Shown: positions 43,003 to 52,537, counted from the stretch's first letter. The stretch is DNA of 64,000 nt from Bowmanella denitrificans (GCF_002887595.1 NZ_PEBU01000003.1:248001-312000); one strand, 5' to 3'. Notes: generated by a model not told the origin, from the letters alone. Numbers and translations are program-made.

Positions 43003-44139
43003 GTGAAACAATGTTTGTTGCTGCTGTTTTTGCTGATCAGCCCGTTAAGTCAGGCCATTTGGTTTGAGGCCAGCGGCCAGGCCGTGGTTGTACAGGGCGA
43101 CAAACAACAAGCCAGACAACTGGCTACCCAGGAAGCCATCAAACAGGCCCTGATGTTTGCCGGCGCACGGGTCAGCTCAGTACAGAAACTGGCCAATGGC
43201 CTGTTGCAGGATGATCGCTTTGAAATTCGCGCCGGTGGTGAGGTTGACCGGGTTGAGTTGATCAATGAAATCTACCAGGACGATATTGTGACCGTGTCCA
43301 TTCGTGCCGATATTTTCCCGCAGGACAGCCAGTGCAGCGCCGCAGATTACCGTAAACGTCTTGTCACCAGTTGGTTTCCCATTGCGGATAAACGTCAGGC
43401 CACACTGGGCGAGATGTTTGATTTAGGCAAAGTCTTGCCGGGTAAATTGCGTAAAGCCATGGAGCTATCCAGCCGCCATCTGCAGCTAGGCACCATTGAG
43501 GACTTTTATATCAAGCCCGACCTGCATCCAGGTAGCCAGGCCATGGGACTAAGCAGGAAAAACAACGGGCAACTGGTGTTATTGGCACAAATTACCGACC
43601 TCAGTCACCAACAGGACGAACCCGGAACACTGACCTTCTGGCGCTCGGCCAGCATCGAGCGTCAGTTTGCCTTAAATGCCATGCTGATTGACGGCATGAC
43701 CGGCGAATTATTGTTAAATGAGACGTTTCATACCAGTGCGCCCTGGCCCTATGACCTGCATCAAAGCGTGCAACCGGCCAGTCACCAATTCTGGCAATCC
43801 AGCTATGGTCTGGCAATTAACGATCTGCTGAATAACCTTGCCCAGCGCATCGACGAAGAAGTGGCCTGCCTGCCGGCCAATGGCAGGGTATTGCAGGTTA
43901 ACAATGAACAGCTCACGATTGACCTTGGAAAGCAGCAAGGGGTTAACCGCGGCGACAAGCTCAGGCTGTTTAAGCTGAATCAGTTTATGGACCAACTGGG
44001 TAACAGCCATTACCAGTATTTCCTGCACCCGGTAGAGGTTGTTGTCACTCAGGTTCAACAGCAATATGCCGTAGTGGAATCTGCCAGCGGCGCACCGCTG
44101 GCCAATATTCAGCCAAATGACTTTGTATCTAAACGTTAG
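43003..44139 (+). CDS. flgT: FlgT: H-ring protein of the polar flagellum
   Basis: A protein of 378 residues. I chose GTG 43003 (read MKQCLLLLFLLISPLSQA), which begins directly with a signal peptide and has GAAGG upstream. The N-terminal domain (IWFEASGQAVVVQGDKQQAR QLATQEAIKQALMFAGA) is typical of FlgT, which builds the H-ring around the L and P rings. Later parts include ELINEIYQDDIVTVSIRADI and a C-terminal KQQGVNRGDKLRLFKLNQFM. Confidence 0.88.
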   Translation: MKQCLLLLFLLISPLSQAIWFEASGQAVVVQGDKQQARQLATQEAIKQALMFAGARVSSVQKLANGLLQDDRFEIRAGGEVDRVELINEIYQDDIVTVSIRADIFPQDSQCSAADYRKRLVTSWFPIADKRQATLGEMFDLGKVLPGKLRKAMELSSRHLQLGTIEDFYIKPDLHPGSQAMGLSRKNNGQLVLLAQITDLSHQQDEPGTLTFWRSASIERQFALNAMLIDGMTGELLLNETFHTSAPWPYDLHQSVQPASHQFWQSSYGLAINDLLNNLAQRIDEEVACLPANGRVLQVNNEQLTIDLGKQQGVNRGDKLRLFKLNQFMDQLGNSHYQYFLHPVEVVVTQVQQQYAVVESASGAPLANIQPNDFVSKR

Positions 44140-44209
44140 GGGTTTAAATCCCCTAAACCTTAGGTAATAATGCCCAGCCTGCTCAGTCACTTAACTGAGC
44201 AACGGCAAG

Positions 44210-44284
44210 GTCCCCATAGTTTAATGGATAAAACGAGCCCCTCCTAAGGGCTAGATCTAGGTTCGATTCCTGGTGGGGACGCCA
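44210..44284 (+). tRNA. tRNA-Arg (anticodon CCU)
   Basis: The acceptor stem GTCCCCA pairs with TGGGGAC. The anticodon arm AGCCC-CTCCTAA-GGGCT carries CCT, the T arm GGTTCGATTCC is standard, and CCA is encoded at 44282-44284. A stem-loop GCTCAGT/ACTGAGC lies just upstream. Confidence 0.95.
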
Positions 44285-44326
44285 TTCTAGAATCTTCTGC
44301 GTATAGTCCATATCAAGTCCTGATTT

Positions 44327-45565
44327 TTACTTCATAACCAAGAACGGCCCCTGTGTCACCCCACTTTGACTGAAGCGGCTTTTGAGCCAATACCTGGCCG
44401 GGTTTTCGATATAGCGGTAACTCAGGGTTGAGAACAAACACAGCAGTACAAACATCAGTGCCAGCAATCCCCAGCTTTGCCACAGGGTTAAATCGTAGCC
44501 CATCGGCAGGGCTAACTGATCAGACTGATAGAGTGCGCGGCGCACGCCAATAAAGGCAAAGATCATCGGCATATGCAGTAGATACATGGAATAGGAAATA
44601 TCCCCCAGCCATTGCCAAACGGGCCGTTCCAGGCCTTTACCATTGCCCTTTGGCGAATTAGCGAGGTAAAGTATTATCCCGGTGAACAGCACTACCGCAA
44701 GCGGGTCAATCAACCACTGTCCATGCCATCCCGCTACCAGCACCAAGATGATTAACCAAGGCAAAAAACGCCGGGCAGCCCATTTAGCTGCCGTGCCCAA
44801 CATATAAAGGCGATGGCAAAGCATGCCCAGGATAAATCCGCACAGGCAACGCAAAATAGCAGAGCCGGTCAGCACATCTATGGTCCCGGTGGGATAAGGA
44901 TATTCAACCGGGATCCCCAGCAGATCCCAGCGCCTGGCCCAGTAAGCCGGCTGAAAATAAAACATTATGGCCAGATACCCGGCAGCACAAAATAACAGCA
45001 GCAGCCAGGGCGTGGCTTTGTTGCCCTTAGCCAATAACAAAGCCAGCCAGGGAAACAAAAAATACACCATCCATTCCACACTGATGGACCAGGAGGGGGA
45101 ATTCCAGGTCGCTTCGTTGTGCGTCCCCGCAGCCTGCAACAGCACTAAATGGGCGGGCAAGGCACTGATATCGTAAGTCAGCTCAAACATCCGGTTAAAA
45201 CTGTCGGTCAGGTACATCAGTGCCCAAAGCCCGATGACCAGTACCAAGCTAAACAGATGCAGCGGGTAAATACGGGCAAAGCGTGCCAGGATAAAACGGC
45301 GGAACGTTTGTTTACACCAACCCTGACTAAACTGATGGCCATACACATGGCACATAATAAAACCGCTGAGGACAAAAAACAGATCCACCATCAGGTATAA
45401 CTTGCCTGAAGCGGGGGTCAGTCCACCAGGCAGCAAGCGGGCAATAAAAATATCGAAATGAAACGCCACCACTAACAAGGCGGCAATACCACGCAGTGCC
45501 GTCAGGGCTGGCAAGCTTTCGGCCGCCTGACCAGAAAGGCCAAAACGCGTCGGTGAATCCTTCAC
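44327..45565 (-). CDS. Membrane acyltransferase (acyltransferase 3 family)
   Basis: A 412-residue integral membrane protein with about ten hydrophobic segments. The N-terminus has LTALRGIAALLVVAFHFDIF, with the RGxAAxxVxxxH motif of acyltransferase 3 enzymes; FFVLSGFIMCHVYG, FILARFARIYPLHLFSLVL and SPSWSISVEWMVYFLFPWL follow. The family acylates sugars or lipids at the inner membrane, often O-antigen or exported metabolites. It is the last gene of the operon that starts with the PhyH gene, and lies 42 bases from the tRNA. Acceptor unknown. Confidence 0.88.
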   Translation of the reverse strand: MKDSPTRFGLSGQAAESLPALTALRGIAALLVVAFHFDIFIARLLPGGLTPASGKLYLMVDLFFVLSGFIMCHVYGHQFSQGWCKQTFRRFILARFARIYPLHLFSLVLVIGLWALMYLTDSFNRMFELTYDISALPAHLVLLQAAGTHNEATWNSPSWSISVEWMVYFLFPWLALLLAKGNKATPWLLLLFCAAGYLAIMFYFQPAYWARRWDLLGIPVEYPYPTGTIDVLTGSAILRCLCGFILGMLCHRLYMLGTAAKWAARRFLPWLIILVLVAGWHGQWLIDPLAVVLFTGIILYLANSPKGNGKGLERPVWQWLGDISYSMYLLHMPMIFAFIGVRRALYQSDQLALPMGYDLTLWQSWGLLALMFVLLCLFSTLSYRYIENPARYWLKSRFSQSGVTQGPFLVMK

Positions 45566-45617
45566 AAAAGGCTCCTTAACTACATCACTTCAAATATCTG
45601 CTTAGCAGGACCGCTAC

Positions 45618-46286
45618 CTAAACCGTCCCCGCCAGCACTTCAGCCTTGGTAGACTGATGCTGCAAGGGATCAAGCTGTTTTACCACTTTGGCCGGATTGC
45701 CCTGCGCGACACAGTAGTCAGGTATATCGCTGCTAACCACGGCACCGGCACCAATCACCGCGCCGCGCCCGATGGTCACTCCTTTTAAAATCACCGCTCC
45801 CAGTCCAATCCAGGCATCCTGTTTAATCAGTACCGGCTTGGCACGGATACGCGCGGCTTCATCGTCCAGCCCCCGGCCTGTCAGCGGGTGACCGCTGCTG
45901 TCCATCACCGTTACCCCTGGCCCGAAGGTGACCCGGTCCTCAATCTCCACCAATTCATAGGCCACAATGGCGGTGCCCTGCAAGCCCACCTGATTACCGA
46001 TTTTGATGCGCCCTGGCTTGCCATTATTGACCTTTACACTGGTCAGCTTCACCGGACCATTTTGAAACGCCATACGATTGAGACTTTCCAGATAGCAGTA
46101 CTTGCCGATGCTGATACAGTTCTCAAACAAATCAGCATGAATATCCGTGCCACTGAATGACGGATCCGTTACCCAGGTTAGCGTGACATCCATTTCTCCC
46201 GAGCAGTAACACTGCTCCCCCATGCTCAGGGCGGTGGCCGACGCATTGGCATCATCCTGCAAATAGATGTTCTGATACATTGGCAT
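45618..46286 (-). CDS. Hexapeptide-repeat acyltransferase
   Basis: A 222-residue left-handed beta-helix acyltransferase. Hexapeptide turns include IKIGNQVGLQGTAIVAYELV EIEDRVTFGPGVTVMDSSGH, and the end has AWIGLGAVILKGVTIGRGAV IGAGAVVSSDIPDYCVAQGN PAKVV, as in maltose/galactoside O-acetyltransferases (the GHP His is in the catalytic position). It should acetylate a sugar or related hydroxyl. It is the second acyl-transfer step in this operon besides the GNAT and the membrane acyltransferase. Confidence 0.88.
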   Translation of the reverse strand: MPMYQNIYLQDDANASATALSMGEQCYCSGEMDVTLTWVTDPSFSGTDIHADLFENCISIGKYCYLESLNRMAFQNGPVKLTSVKVNNGKPGRIKIGNQVGLQGTAIVAYELVEIEDRVTFGPGVTVMDSSGHPLTGRGLDDEAARIRAKPVLIKQDAWIGLGAVILKGVTIGRGAVIGAGAVVSSDIPDYCVAQGNPAKVVKQLDPLQHQSTKAEVLAGTV

Positions 46287-46331
46287 GCTGCGACTCCATG
46301 TAATGCTCGGTTGAGCGGGTTATTGTAAAAA

Positions 46332-47627
46332 TCAGGCCAGGCTGAGATTGCGGCACCATTTGCCGCTTTTAAAGCGATAGAGCGAGACAACGGCCTTTAC
46401 CGCTTCCTCCACTAACACCAGCATATAGATATGTAAGGCACTGTAGCCCAGCTTCAGCATCACAAAACTGCTGGGAATGATAATCAGCCACTGCATCACA
46501 ATATCCAGTTTCATACAGAACTGACCATCACCGCCGCTGCGGATCACACCGTTCATGGTTTGAATGGATAACGACTTAATCACCACGCCGATCAGCATCA
46601 GGGTGACAAAATCATTCAACACCTGTGAGTTGTGCTCCGGGTTGAAATAGCCAACAACGCTGTCCCTGAACAAGCTGAACAGCAAAACAATCAGGCTGAC
46701 ACAGCCGATACACAGCAGGATGGCACTAACAGACTTGCTGTTAATATGCGTTCTGGGCTCATGCGGTATGGCCTTGCCAATCAAAATGCTGGATGCAGTG
46801 GCAATGCCCATGGTCAGCGACAACAACAGGCTTTCGATGGGAATAATGATGCTGATAGCGTGCAAGGCCTGTGGGCTGCTTCGGCCTAAAAACGAATAAA
46901 ACAGAAAGGCCCCTAACGACCACACTAAGCCAGATGAGGTAGCGGTAACAATTTGCTCGCGGATCAGGGCAAATTGCGTGCGACTGAAAAACACTGAACG
47001 ACACGGATTAATGCCTTTAATCAGCAAGAATACGCCTAAGGCCAGTATTTCAAATACTCCGCCGACCAAAGTGCCATAGGCCGCACCTTCAATACCCAGA
47101 CCATAGTCATAAATCAGCACGGCACTGACCGCCAGATTAATCAGCACGCCCAGGCTGATAATGCCCGACACCCAGTTTGAGTAACCGGCAATGCGCAAGT
47201 AGCTAGCCGCCACCGATGAAAAACACAAAAGTGGCAGGCTCCACAGCACAATGTCCAGATAAAGCCCGGCCTGTTGCTGAACCACAGCGCTTTGGCTAAA
47301 CATTGCTATCACCGCGCAGTCAAATAGCAGCAGGCCAAAAACAATCAGGGCGCAAAGGGCTAAGCTGATAACAAAGGTCGTCAGGGTGGCAGAGTTTAAC
47401 TTGCCGGTATCCTGGGCACATTGTGCCGCCACATAACCACCGCCGGTAGAAACACCAAGCAATGTAATAATGGCCACCAGCATCACCCGACCGATAATGC
47501 CGGTGGCCGACACCGCCTCCATGCTGACTTCGGCCAGCAGCAGCGTGTCGACAAAGGATTTGGACGAGAACAACAAGGTTTGTATGGCGATAGGTATCGC
47601 CATAAAAAGCAGGGTTCTGGTAAACAT
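46332..47627 (-). CDS. MATE-family exporter
   Basis: A 431-residue membrane protein with 12 predicted segments and MatE features: MAIPIAIQTLLFSSKSFVDT LLLAEVSMEAVSATG at the N-terminus and IPIESLLLSLTMGIATASSI LIGKA mid-protein. MATE transporters export organic molecules using H+ or Na+. In this operon it is the likely exit route for the product or a flippase-like partner of the transferases. Confidence 0.87.
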   Translation of the reverse strand: MFTRTLLFMAIPIAIQTLLFSSKSFVDTLLLAEVSMEAVSATGIIGRVMLVAIITLLGVSTGGGYVAAQCAQDTGKLNSATLTTFVISLALCALIVFGLLLFDCAVIAMFSQSAVVQQQAGLYLDIVLWSLPLLCFSSVAASYLRIAGYSNWVSGIISLGVLINLAVSAVLIYDYGLGIEGAAYGTLVGGVFEILALGVFLLIKGINPCRSVFFSRTQFALIREQIVTATSSGLVWSLGAFLFYSFLGRSSPQALHAISIIIPIESLLLSLTMGIATASSILIGKAIPHEPRTHINSKSVSAILLCIGCVSLIVLLFSLFRDSVVGYFNPEHNSQVLNDFVTLMLIGVVIKSLSIQTMNGVIRSGGDGQFCMKLDIVMQWLIIIPSSFVMLKLGYSALHIYMLVLVEEAVKAVVSLYRFKSGKWCRNLSLA

Positions 47628-47644
47628 GCGTTAGCCCCTTACTC

Positions 47645-48511
47645 TCAGGCAAATGCCCGAATCACCCGATTCAGCGAATAAATGGCATCTCCCAGTTCCC
47701 GGTCATAGAAAGATGTTTGCCACAGATTGTGCATGGCTTTGATTTTAAGCCGCGCGACCCCGGCCTGCCTGACCTTGTCATCAAGCTCGGCGTCGTCTAC
47801 CTGATGTGGCCAGTGAATAGAGCAAATGTCCTTGTCCAGTTCAAACTTGTTGTTGTGTTTAAACAGCCGGATCCCCAGTTCAACATCCTCCCCGCCCCAG
47901 CTGTTAAAGCCTTCATCAAACAGGCCAGCACGAATCAGTGCCTGACGCTCAGCCGACACATGGGCGGTCCAGAAAATATCAAAAGGCGCTGGCCATGCCG
48001 AAATGTTGTCGCCCAGATCGTCATATTGGCTTTGGCGAATGTCATACAGACCTTTTTCTTTGGCAAGCAGAATGGCTTTTTCCACGTCGTCGGCATTAAT
48101 GCATTGTTTCAGTAGCTCGGCATCGCTGCCTGTTGCACCGAAACCATATACATAGCCAATAATGACTTTGGCATACTCGTCCGCTTCGTGCCGTTCCAGG
48201 TGCAGGGCCAGCCCGGATGGCGACAGCACAATGCCGCAATCCAGCAGCACAATATACTTGCCCTCTGCGTAGGTGATGCCCAGATTACGGGCTTTACCCG
48301 CCCGGAAACCCAGGTCTTGTTGCCATAAATATCGGACGTTTATTTGCGCTTGAAACTGTTCGCAAACAGCGCGGGAGTCATCCACCCCACCATCGTCTAC
48401 CACAACCACTTCATACAATGACTTGTCCAGGGTCTGGCTGACCAACGACGTCAGGGTTTTGTTTAACAAGTCACTACGGTTATAAGTAGGAATGACAACA
48501 CTGATTTTCAT
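47645..48511 (-). CDS. Family 2 glycosyltransferase (paralogue 1)
   Basis: A 288-residue GT-A enzyme. It begins MKISVVIPTYNRSDLLNKTL and has VVVDDGGVDDSRAVCEQF, and its C-terminal half carries FDEGFNSWGGEDVELGIRLF, the GGED motif of the galactosyltransferase/chondroitin-synthase branch. Where many GT2 proteins have DxD, this one has LLDCGIVLSP, so the second Asp is absent. It is a tandem duplicate of the next gene upstream (15-base gap). No membrane segment is seen. Donor and acceptor unknown. Confidence 0.85.
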   Translation of the reverse strand: MKISVVIPTYNRSDLLNKTLTSLVSQTLDKSLYEVVVVDDGGVDDSRAVCEQFQAQINVRYLWQQDLGFRAGKARNLGITYAEGKYIVLLDCGIVLSPSGLALHLERHEADEYAKVIIGYVYGFGATGSDAELLKQCINADDVEKAILLAKEKGLYDIRQSQYDDLGDNISAWPAPFDIFWTAHVSAERQALIRAGLFDEGFNSWGGEDVELGIRLFKHNNKFELDKDICSIHWPHQVDDAELDDKVRQAGVARLKIKAMHNLWQTSFYDRELGDAIYSLNRVIRAFA

Positions 48512-48525
48512 ACTACAAGGCTTCC

Positions 48526-49395
48526 TTATTTTCCCAGCACCCGGACAACTTTATTCAATGAATACAGCGGTTCACCCAGTGTTTTCATATAATAACTGGT
48601 CTGCCAGGATTGATACTTCTGATTGATCTTGATCACCGCATTGATAGCCGCCTCATTCTCAGTCTCACTACTGCCGGACTGCTCGAAATGCGGCCAGTGG
48701 ATAGCACAGATATCGTCCGCCAGCTCGTACTTATTGTTGTTGTGAAACAAACGAATACCCAGGTCCACGTCTTCACCACCCCAGGAGGTAAAGCTTTCAT
48801 CAAACAAGCCGGCGCGGATCAGTTCACTGCGTTTCGCTGATACATGGGCTGTCCAGAAAATGTCGAAAGGCGCTGGCCACATGGCCAGATTCTTACCCAG
48901 TTCATCGTATTGCCATTGGCGACTGTCAAATAGCCCGGCTTGCTGCATAACCTGAACAGACGCATCAACATCCTCGCTGCTGACAGACTCGATCACAGTA
49001 GTCAGCGCCTGCTGATCAGCCTTAAAGCCATACACATAGCCAATCACCACTTTATTCAGCTCAGCAGATTGATGGCGCTGCACATGTCTTGCCAGGCCCT
49101 GTTGGCTAAGGATAATCCCGGAGTCCAGCATCAGGATCACCTCGCCCTCCGCCGCCACAATACCAACGTTTCTGGCTTTGGCGGGTCTGAATCCCGCATC
49201 CGTTTGCCAAAAATAACGGATGTTCAGCCTGTGTTCGAATGACTGGCAAAGCGCTGCAGATTGATCCGTACCGCCATCGTCCACCACAATGACTTCAAAT
49301 GCCTCTTTGTCCAATGTTTGCCGGCAAAGGGACTCCAGCGTGTGTTGCAACAAGGTCTGGCGGTTGTATGTAGGAATAACCACTGAAATATTCAT
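48526..49395 (-). CDS. Family 2 glycosyltransferase (paralogue 2)
   Basis: A protein of 289 residues from ATG 49395 (MNISVVIPTYNRQTLLQHTL), chosen because this ATG overlaps the GNAT stop (ATGA) and matches the paralogue's start. It shares VVVDDGGTDQSAALCQSF, APFDIFWTAHVSAKRSELIR and FDESFTSWGGEDVDLGIRLF with paralogue 1. The DxD position reads MLDSGIILSQ. The pair may add two sugars in sequence, or one may bind a different donor. Confidence 0.85.
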   Translation of the reverse strand: MNISVVIPTYNRQTLLQHTLESLCRQTLDKEAFEVIVVDDGGTDQSAALCQSFEHRLNIRYFWQTDAGFRPAKARNVGIVAAEGEVILMLDSGIILSQQGLARHVQRHQSAELNKVVIGYVYGFKADQQALTTVIESVSSEDVDASVQVMQQAGLFDSRQWQYDELGKNLAMWPAPFDIFWTAHVSAKRSELIRAGLFDESFTSWGGEDVDLGIRLFHNNNKYELADDICAIHWPHFEQSGSSETENEAAINAVIKINQKYQSWQTSYYMKTLGEPLYSLNKVVRVLGK

Positions 49396-49943
49396 GACAA
49401 GTCCAAAGACAAATAACTGGCCTCCTGCCCATAAGAGGACAGATTGGGCGTACAAGGGTTGCAATAATCAGAAAAGCCAAAACTTTCCCAGAAATAGCGG
49501 CTGTTCATCACACTGACCACCGAAGCGGTTCTGAATCGGTTCAGTACTGGAGATGACAACAAGCCCTGAATAATACGTCTGCCCATACCCTGCCCACGAC
49601 AGGCAGGACTCAGGCAGAAATCATGGATATGCAAGTTATCGAAGATGGCCGCCATATCCCTGTCATCATTCAAAGACGGTGATTTACCCAATTGATAGGG
49701 TAAGGCCAGCAGATAACCTTCCACCTGCCCCTGCACATCCACCACAAAGCAGGTATCCGGCGAGACAGCCTGTTTGGCCTGTAAAGCCGGTTGACTTTCC
49801 AGCAGAGCATCGGGATAGGTAAGTTGCTGAACCTGCATAATCCGTGGCCAGTCTCTGCCCTGCAGTTTTCTGAAGGCCAGCCCGGCGGCTGACTGTTCAC
49901 TCATCTGGCTATCGGGTGACGTTAACTTGGCATAGTGTGTCAT
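49392..49943 (-). CDS. GNAT-family N-acetyltransferase
   Basis: A 183-residue GNAT. LHIHDFCLSPACRGQGMGRR IIQGLLSSP carries the acetyl-CoA pyrophosphate loop (R/Q-x-x-G-x-G/A), and SVVSVMNSRYFWESFGFSDY the C-terminal part. It likely acetylates an amine, plausibly that left by the adjacent PLP decarboxylase. Its ATG overlaps the decarboxylase stop, and its stop overlaps the GT2 start. Confidence 0.83.
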   Translation of the reverse strand: MTHYAKLTSPDSQMSEQSAAGLAFRKLQGRDWPRIMQVQQLTYPDALLESQPALQAKQAVSPDTCFVVDVQGQVEGYLLALPYQLGKSPSLNDDRDMAAIFDNLHIHDFCLSPACRGQGMGRRIIQGLLSSPVLNRFRTASVVSVMNSRYFWESFGFSDYCNPCTPNLSSYGQEASYLSLDLS

Positions 49944-51241
49944 CAGGCGTTACCTGCCTGGCTGCGCTTTTCGGACGCTATGTTGGTTAAGCTGCTCCAG
50001 CGGGCCAGCTCCTGCATATGTCGGGCGCTATCCACCAGCACCGTCTGTTCAGCCAGCTGCGTGCCTGTATCCCGGATAAAGCTACGCTTAAGGGGTTTAA
50101 AACCGTTAAAACCTACCGTGGTATAGCTGGTTGAATAAGCGCCGCAGGACAAAAGCCACACTTCGTCACCGGATTTTAAGCTGCGAGGTACACTGATCAG
50201 GTTGTTCTCGTCATTAAACACGTCGTCGCTGTCGCAGGTGGGACCGGCCACAATGCAACCCACCGTATCGGTGCTGTCATGACCAGGAAAGATCATCTGA
50301 TAACGCAGTGCATCGGTTTCGTACAGGCCATTAAAACGACCACAGCTTAAAAATAGCCAGTGCTGTTCCCTGCCCTCCGGCTGAACCCGTTGCGACAGGC
50401 GCAAAACGTGTGCACGGATCACACCAAAGTCCGCCACCAGAAAACGTCCTGGCTCAAGGATAAAGCGCAGATTCTGCTTTAGTTGCTGCTGTAGATTCTG
50501 CATGCCGTTGCGAATCGCCAGAAGAATGGCTTCAAGATCCGGCCGCAAGGGTTCACCGGCTTTAGTGCTGTATCCTCGGGCAGGCAAGCCACCACCAAGA
50601 TTGATATATTCCAGCCGAATCCCCAGGCGCTGTAACTCCTGCCCTACCTTAGCAAGCCGTTCAAACAGCGCGGTCCAGGCCGCATCTGACATTTGCTGCG
50701 AACCAATATGGACAGAAATACCAGCAGGTACCAGGCCCAACTCCCTGGCCAGCAACAGATTCTCGACCAAGGCGGATACCGAACTGCCAAACTTGCGGCT
50801 TAAGCCATATACTGCCCCTTTGCCGTCGGTGGCCAACCGGCAGAACACCCGGCTGCCTGGTGCAAATCTGGCAATGGCCAGAATTTCATCGCGGCTGTCA
50901 GCGGCAAAATCTCTGACTCCCAGTTGGTGCGCCTCGGCAATCTGCTTATCGGATTTAATGGTATTGCCGTAGTGAATTCGCTGGATAACCCCGCCAATGG
51001 CAAGGGCTTGTTTGATTTCAGCAATACTGGCCGCATCAAATCCGGCCCCGGCGCTCACCAGGGTTTGTAGCACTTCATTCACCGGGCAGGATTTAATTGC
51101 AAAGCGAATATCCAGTTCGGGGATCTCTTTTTGCAGTCTGCAGAACTGGCGCTGGATCCCGTCCAGGTCAAAGATGATTTCATCATCCGCACAATGTACA
51201 TCAGCGTCTTGCGAAAGCGTATATGGCAGCATGTTCTTCAC
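49943..51241 (-). CDS. Type III PLP decarboxylase (ornithine/diaminopimelate decarboxylase-like)
   Basis: A 432-residue alanine-racemase-fold PLP enzyme. The Schiff-base Lys is in IRFAIKSCPVNEVLQ (near residue 49), HIGSQQ binds the phosphate side, ILEPGRFLVADFG follows, and VAGPTCDSDDVF carries the Cys and Asp typical of ornithine-decarboxylase-type active sites. It should decarboxylate a basic or related amino acid to an amine. The GTG start at 51241 follows the previous stop directly; ATG 51232 is an alternative. It is not next to polyamine genes, so a biosynthetic role within this operon is likelier. Confidence 0.85.
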   Translation of the reverse strand: MKNMLPYTLSQDADVHCADDEIIFDLDGIQRQFCRLQKEIPELDIRFAIKSCPVNEVLQTLVSAGAGFDAASIAEIKQALAIGGVIQRIHYGNTIKSDKQIAEAHQLGVRDFAADSRDEILAIARFAPGSRVFCRLATDGKGAVYGLSRKFGSSVSALVENLLLARELGLVPAGISVHIGSQQMSDAAWTALFERLAKVGQELQRLGIRLEYINLGGGLPARGYSTKAGEPLRPDLEAILLAIRNGMQNLQQQLKQNLRFILEPGRFLVADFGVIRAHVLRLSQRVQPEGREQHWLFLSCGRFNGLYETDALRYQMIFPGHDSTDTVGCIVAGPTCDSDDVFNDENNLISVPRSLKSGDEVWLLSCGAYSTSYTTVGFNGFKPLKRSFIRDTGTQLAEQTVLVDSARHMQELARWSSLTNIASEKRSQAGNA

Positions 51242-52537
51242 CTATAATCCTAATTCTTTAGATAAATTAATGAGTTGCATCCAGTTCCTGGATAAAAACA
51301 GGTAATCTTGCATATCCAGCTTGGCCCGCTCGATAAGGCTGTTCTTCTCGTTAACCAATTGGTTGGCGACACTTTGGTAGCGCCCGCCCAGTAATCGGTA
51401 ATTTCTGATAATGTCGTCAAACACCTGATGACTATGGTCAGTATCAATATTTAAGGTGCTTTCGATAATGTGGCAGACCTCGGCACTATTGATGCGCTGC
51501 TGTTTGTCAAGCAGTGCACCAGGACCGGCTGCTGCCATTAGCTGGTAGGCCCGGTGAAAATAAGGCATAGACAGCATAAATTTGATAAAGCGCCGCTGGT
51601 AATTGGCAAAACCCAGGTCGGTTCTGCGTTCAGGCGTATAGAAGTTGTCGATATGGCGGTTATGCACCACGGCAGGCAGTTCAGCGTGATAAACCAAATG
51701 AATTAGAAAATAATCCGAGCCAATGGTGTCCTTTGCCGGTGGCAATGGCACCACTTCCTGTACGCCAAAAAAGCTGATATTGCACATATCCACCCGCATA
51801 GGGTCGGCACGGCCCAGGGTGGCACGGTCACCGCTAAAGACTTCGGTGCCAGCACCTTTAAAGGACTCTTCAACCAGTTCAAGCTGTTCGGCTTGGGTTG
51901 CGCCCTTTTTGGCCCAGAGTTTCACCACATCAAAATAGATATCAGCAGATAATTGCTGCATTTCACCAATATCCACCGACATTTCACCAATAAAGGAAGC
52001 CGCAACCATCGCCACAGCTTGCGACGTCTGACTTTCGGTGAGATCACGGGTGATACTGGTATCGCTAATGGTACTTGCCATGTGCCCTAAACTCAGCAAT
52101 TCCTGATGAATCGGAAAAACGATATCGCCGTGTAATACCTGATAGTGGCAGTCTGAATCGCGGCGGTGCACCGTTTGGCAATTCAGTGCAGCGGCAAACA
52201 AAAAGGCCCGGTTGGTGCAGGCACCATAAGACACGCCTTTTGGCAGCATCAGCTCCAGCAAGCGTTCAGATTCGTACCCAGCTCGCTGGCACAGTGTGTG
52301 TAGAAATTGCCGCTGCTGTGATTCATCCAGATGCACCACTTCTATATTGGGGGACACCGGCAAATGGCTGACAGCTGTGGCGTTTTTTTCCAGTGCCTGT
52401 GGTTCTGAGGTATCGATGATCAACAAACAGACCTGCACATCAAAATTTGATGCCGCATAACAGGCTTCTTTATAAAGCAGCTCGATGGTCGCCATACACT
52501 GGCGATTGGTGGGTAAAGCCAGACAGATCCTGCGCAT
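51242..52537 (-). CDS. Unknown GT-A-like protein (possibly DUF6271-type)
   Basis: A protein of 431 residues from ATG 52537 (MRRICLALPTNRQCMATIEL), which has AGGAGAG upstream and overlaps the PhyH stop (TAATG). The N-terminal region resembles a nucleotide-diphospho-sugar transferase: an initial beta strand and Asn/Arg turn, VCLLIIDTSEPQALE, and a DSD-type acidic motif in TVHRRDSDCHYQVLHGD. I associate it, with limited certainty, with the DUF6271 family seen in natural-product clusters. The C-terminal half is helical. Its role would be transfer of a group in the pathway. Confidence 0.6.
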   Translation of the reverse strand: MRRICLALPTNRQCMATIELLYKEACYAASNFDVQVCLLIIDTSEPQALEKNATAVSHLPVSPNIEVVHLDESQQRQFLHTLCQRAGYESERLLELMLPKGVSYGACTNRAFLFAAALNCQTVHRRDSDCHYQVLHGDIVFPIHQELLSLGHMASTISDTSITRDLTESQTSQAVAMVAASFIGEMSVDIGEMQQLSADIYFDVVKLWAKKGATQAEQLELVEESFKGAGTEVFSGDRATLGRADPMRVDMCNISFFGVQEVVPLPPAKDTIGSDYFLIHLVYHAELPAVVHNRHIDNFYTPERRTDLGFANYQRRFIKFMLSMPYFHRAYQLMAAAGPGALLDKQQRINSAEVCHIIESTLNIDTDHSHQVFDDIIRNYRLLGGRYQSVANQLVNEKNSLIERAKLDMQDYLFLSRNWMQLINLSKELGL

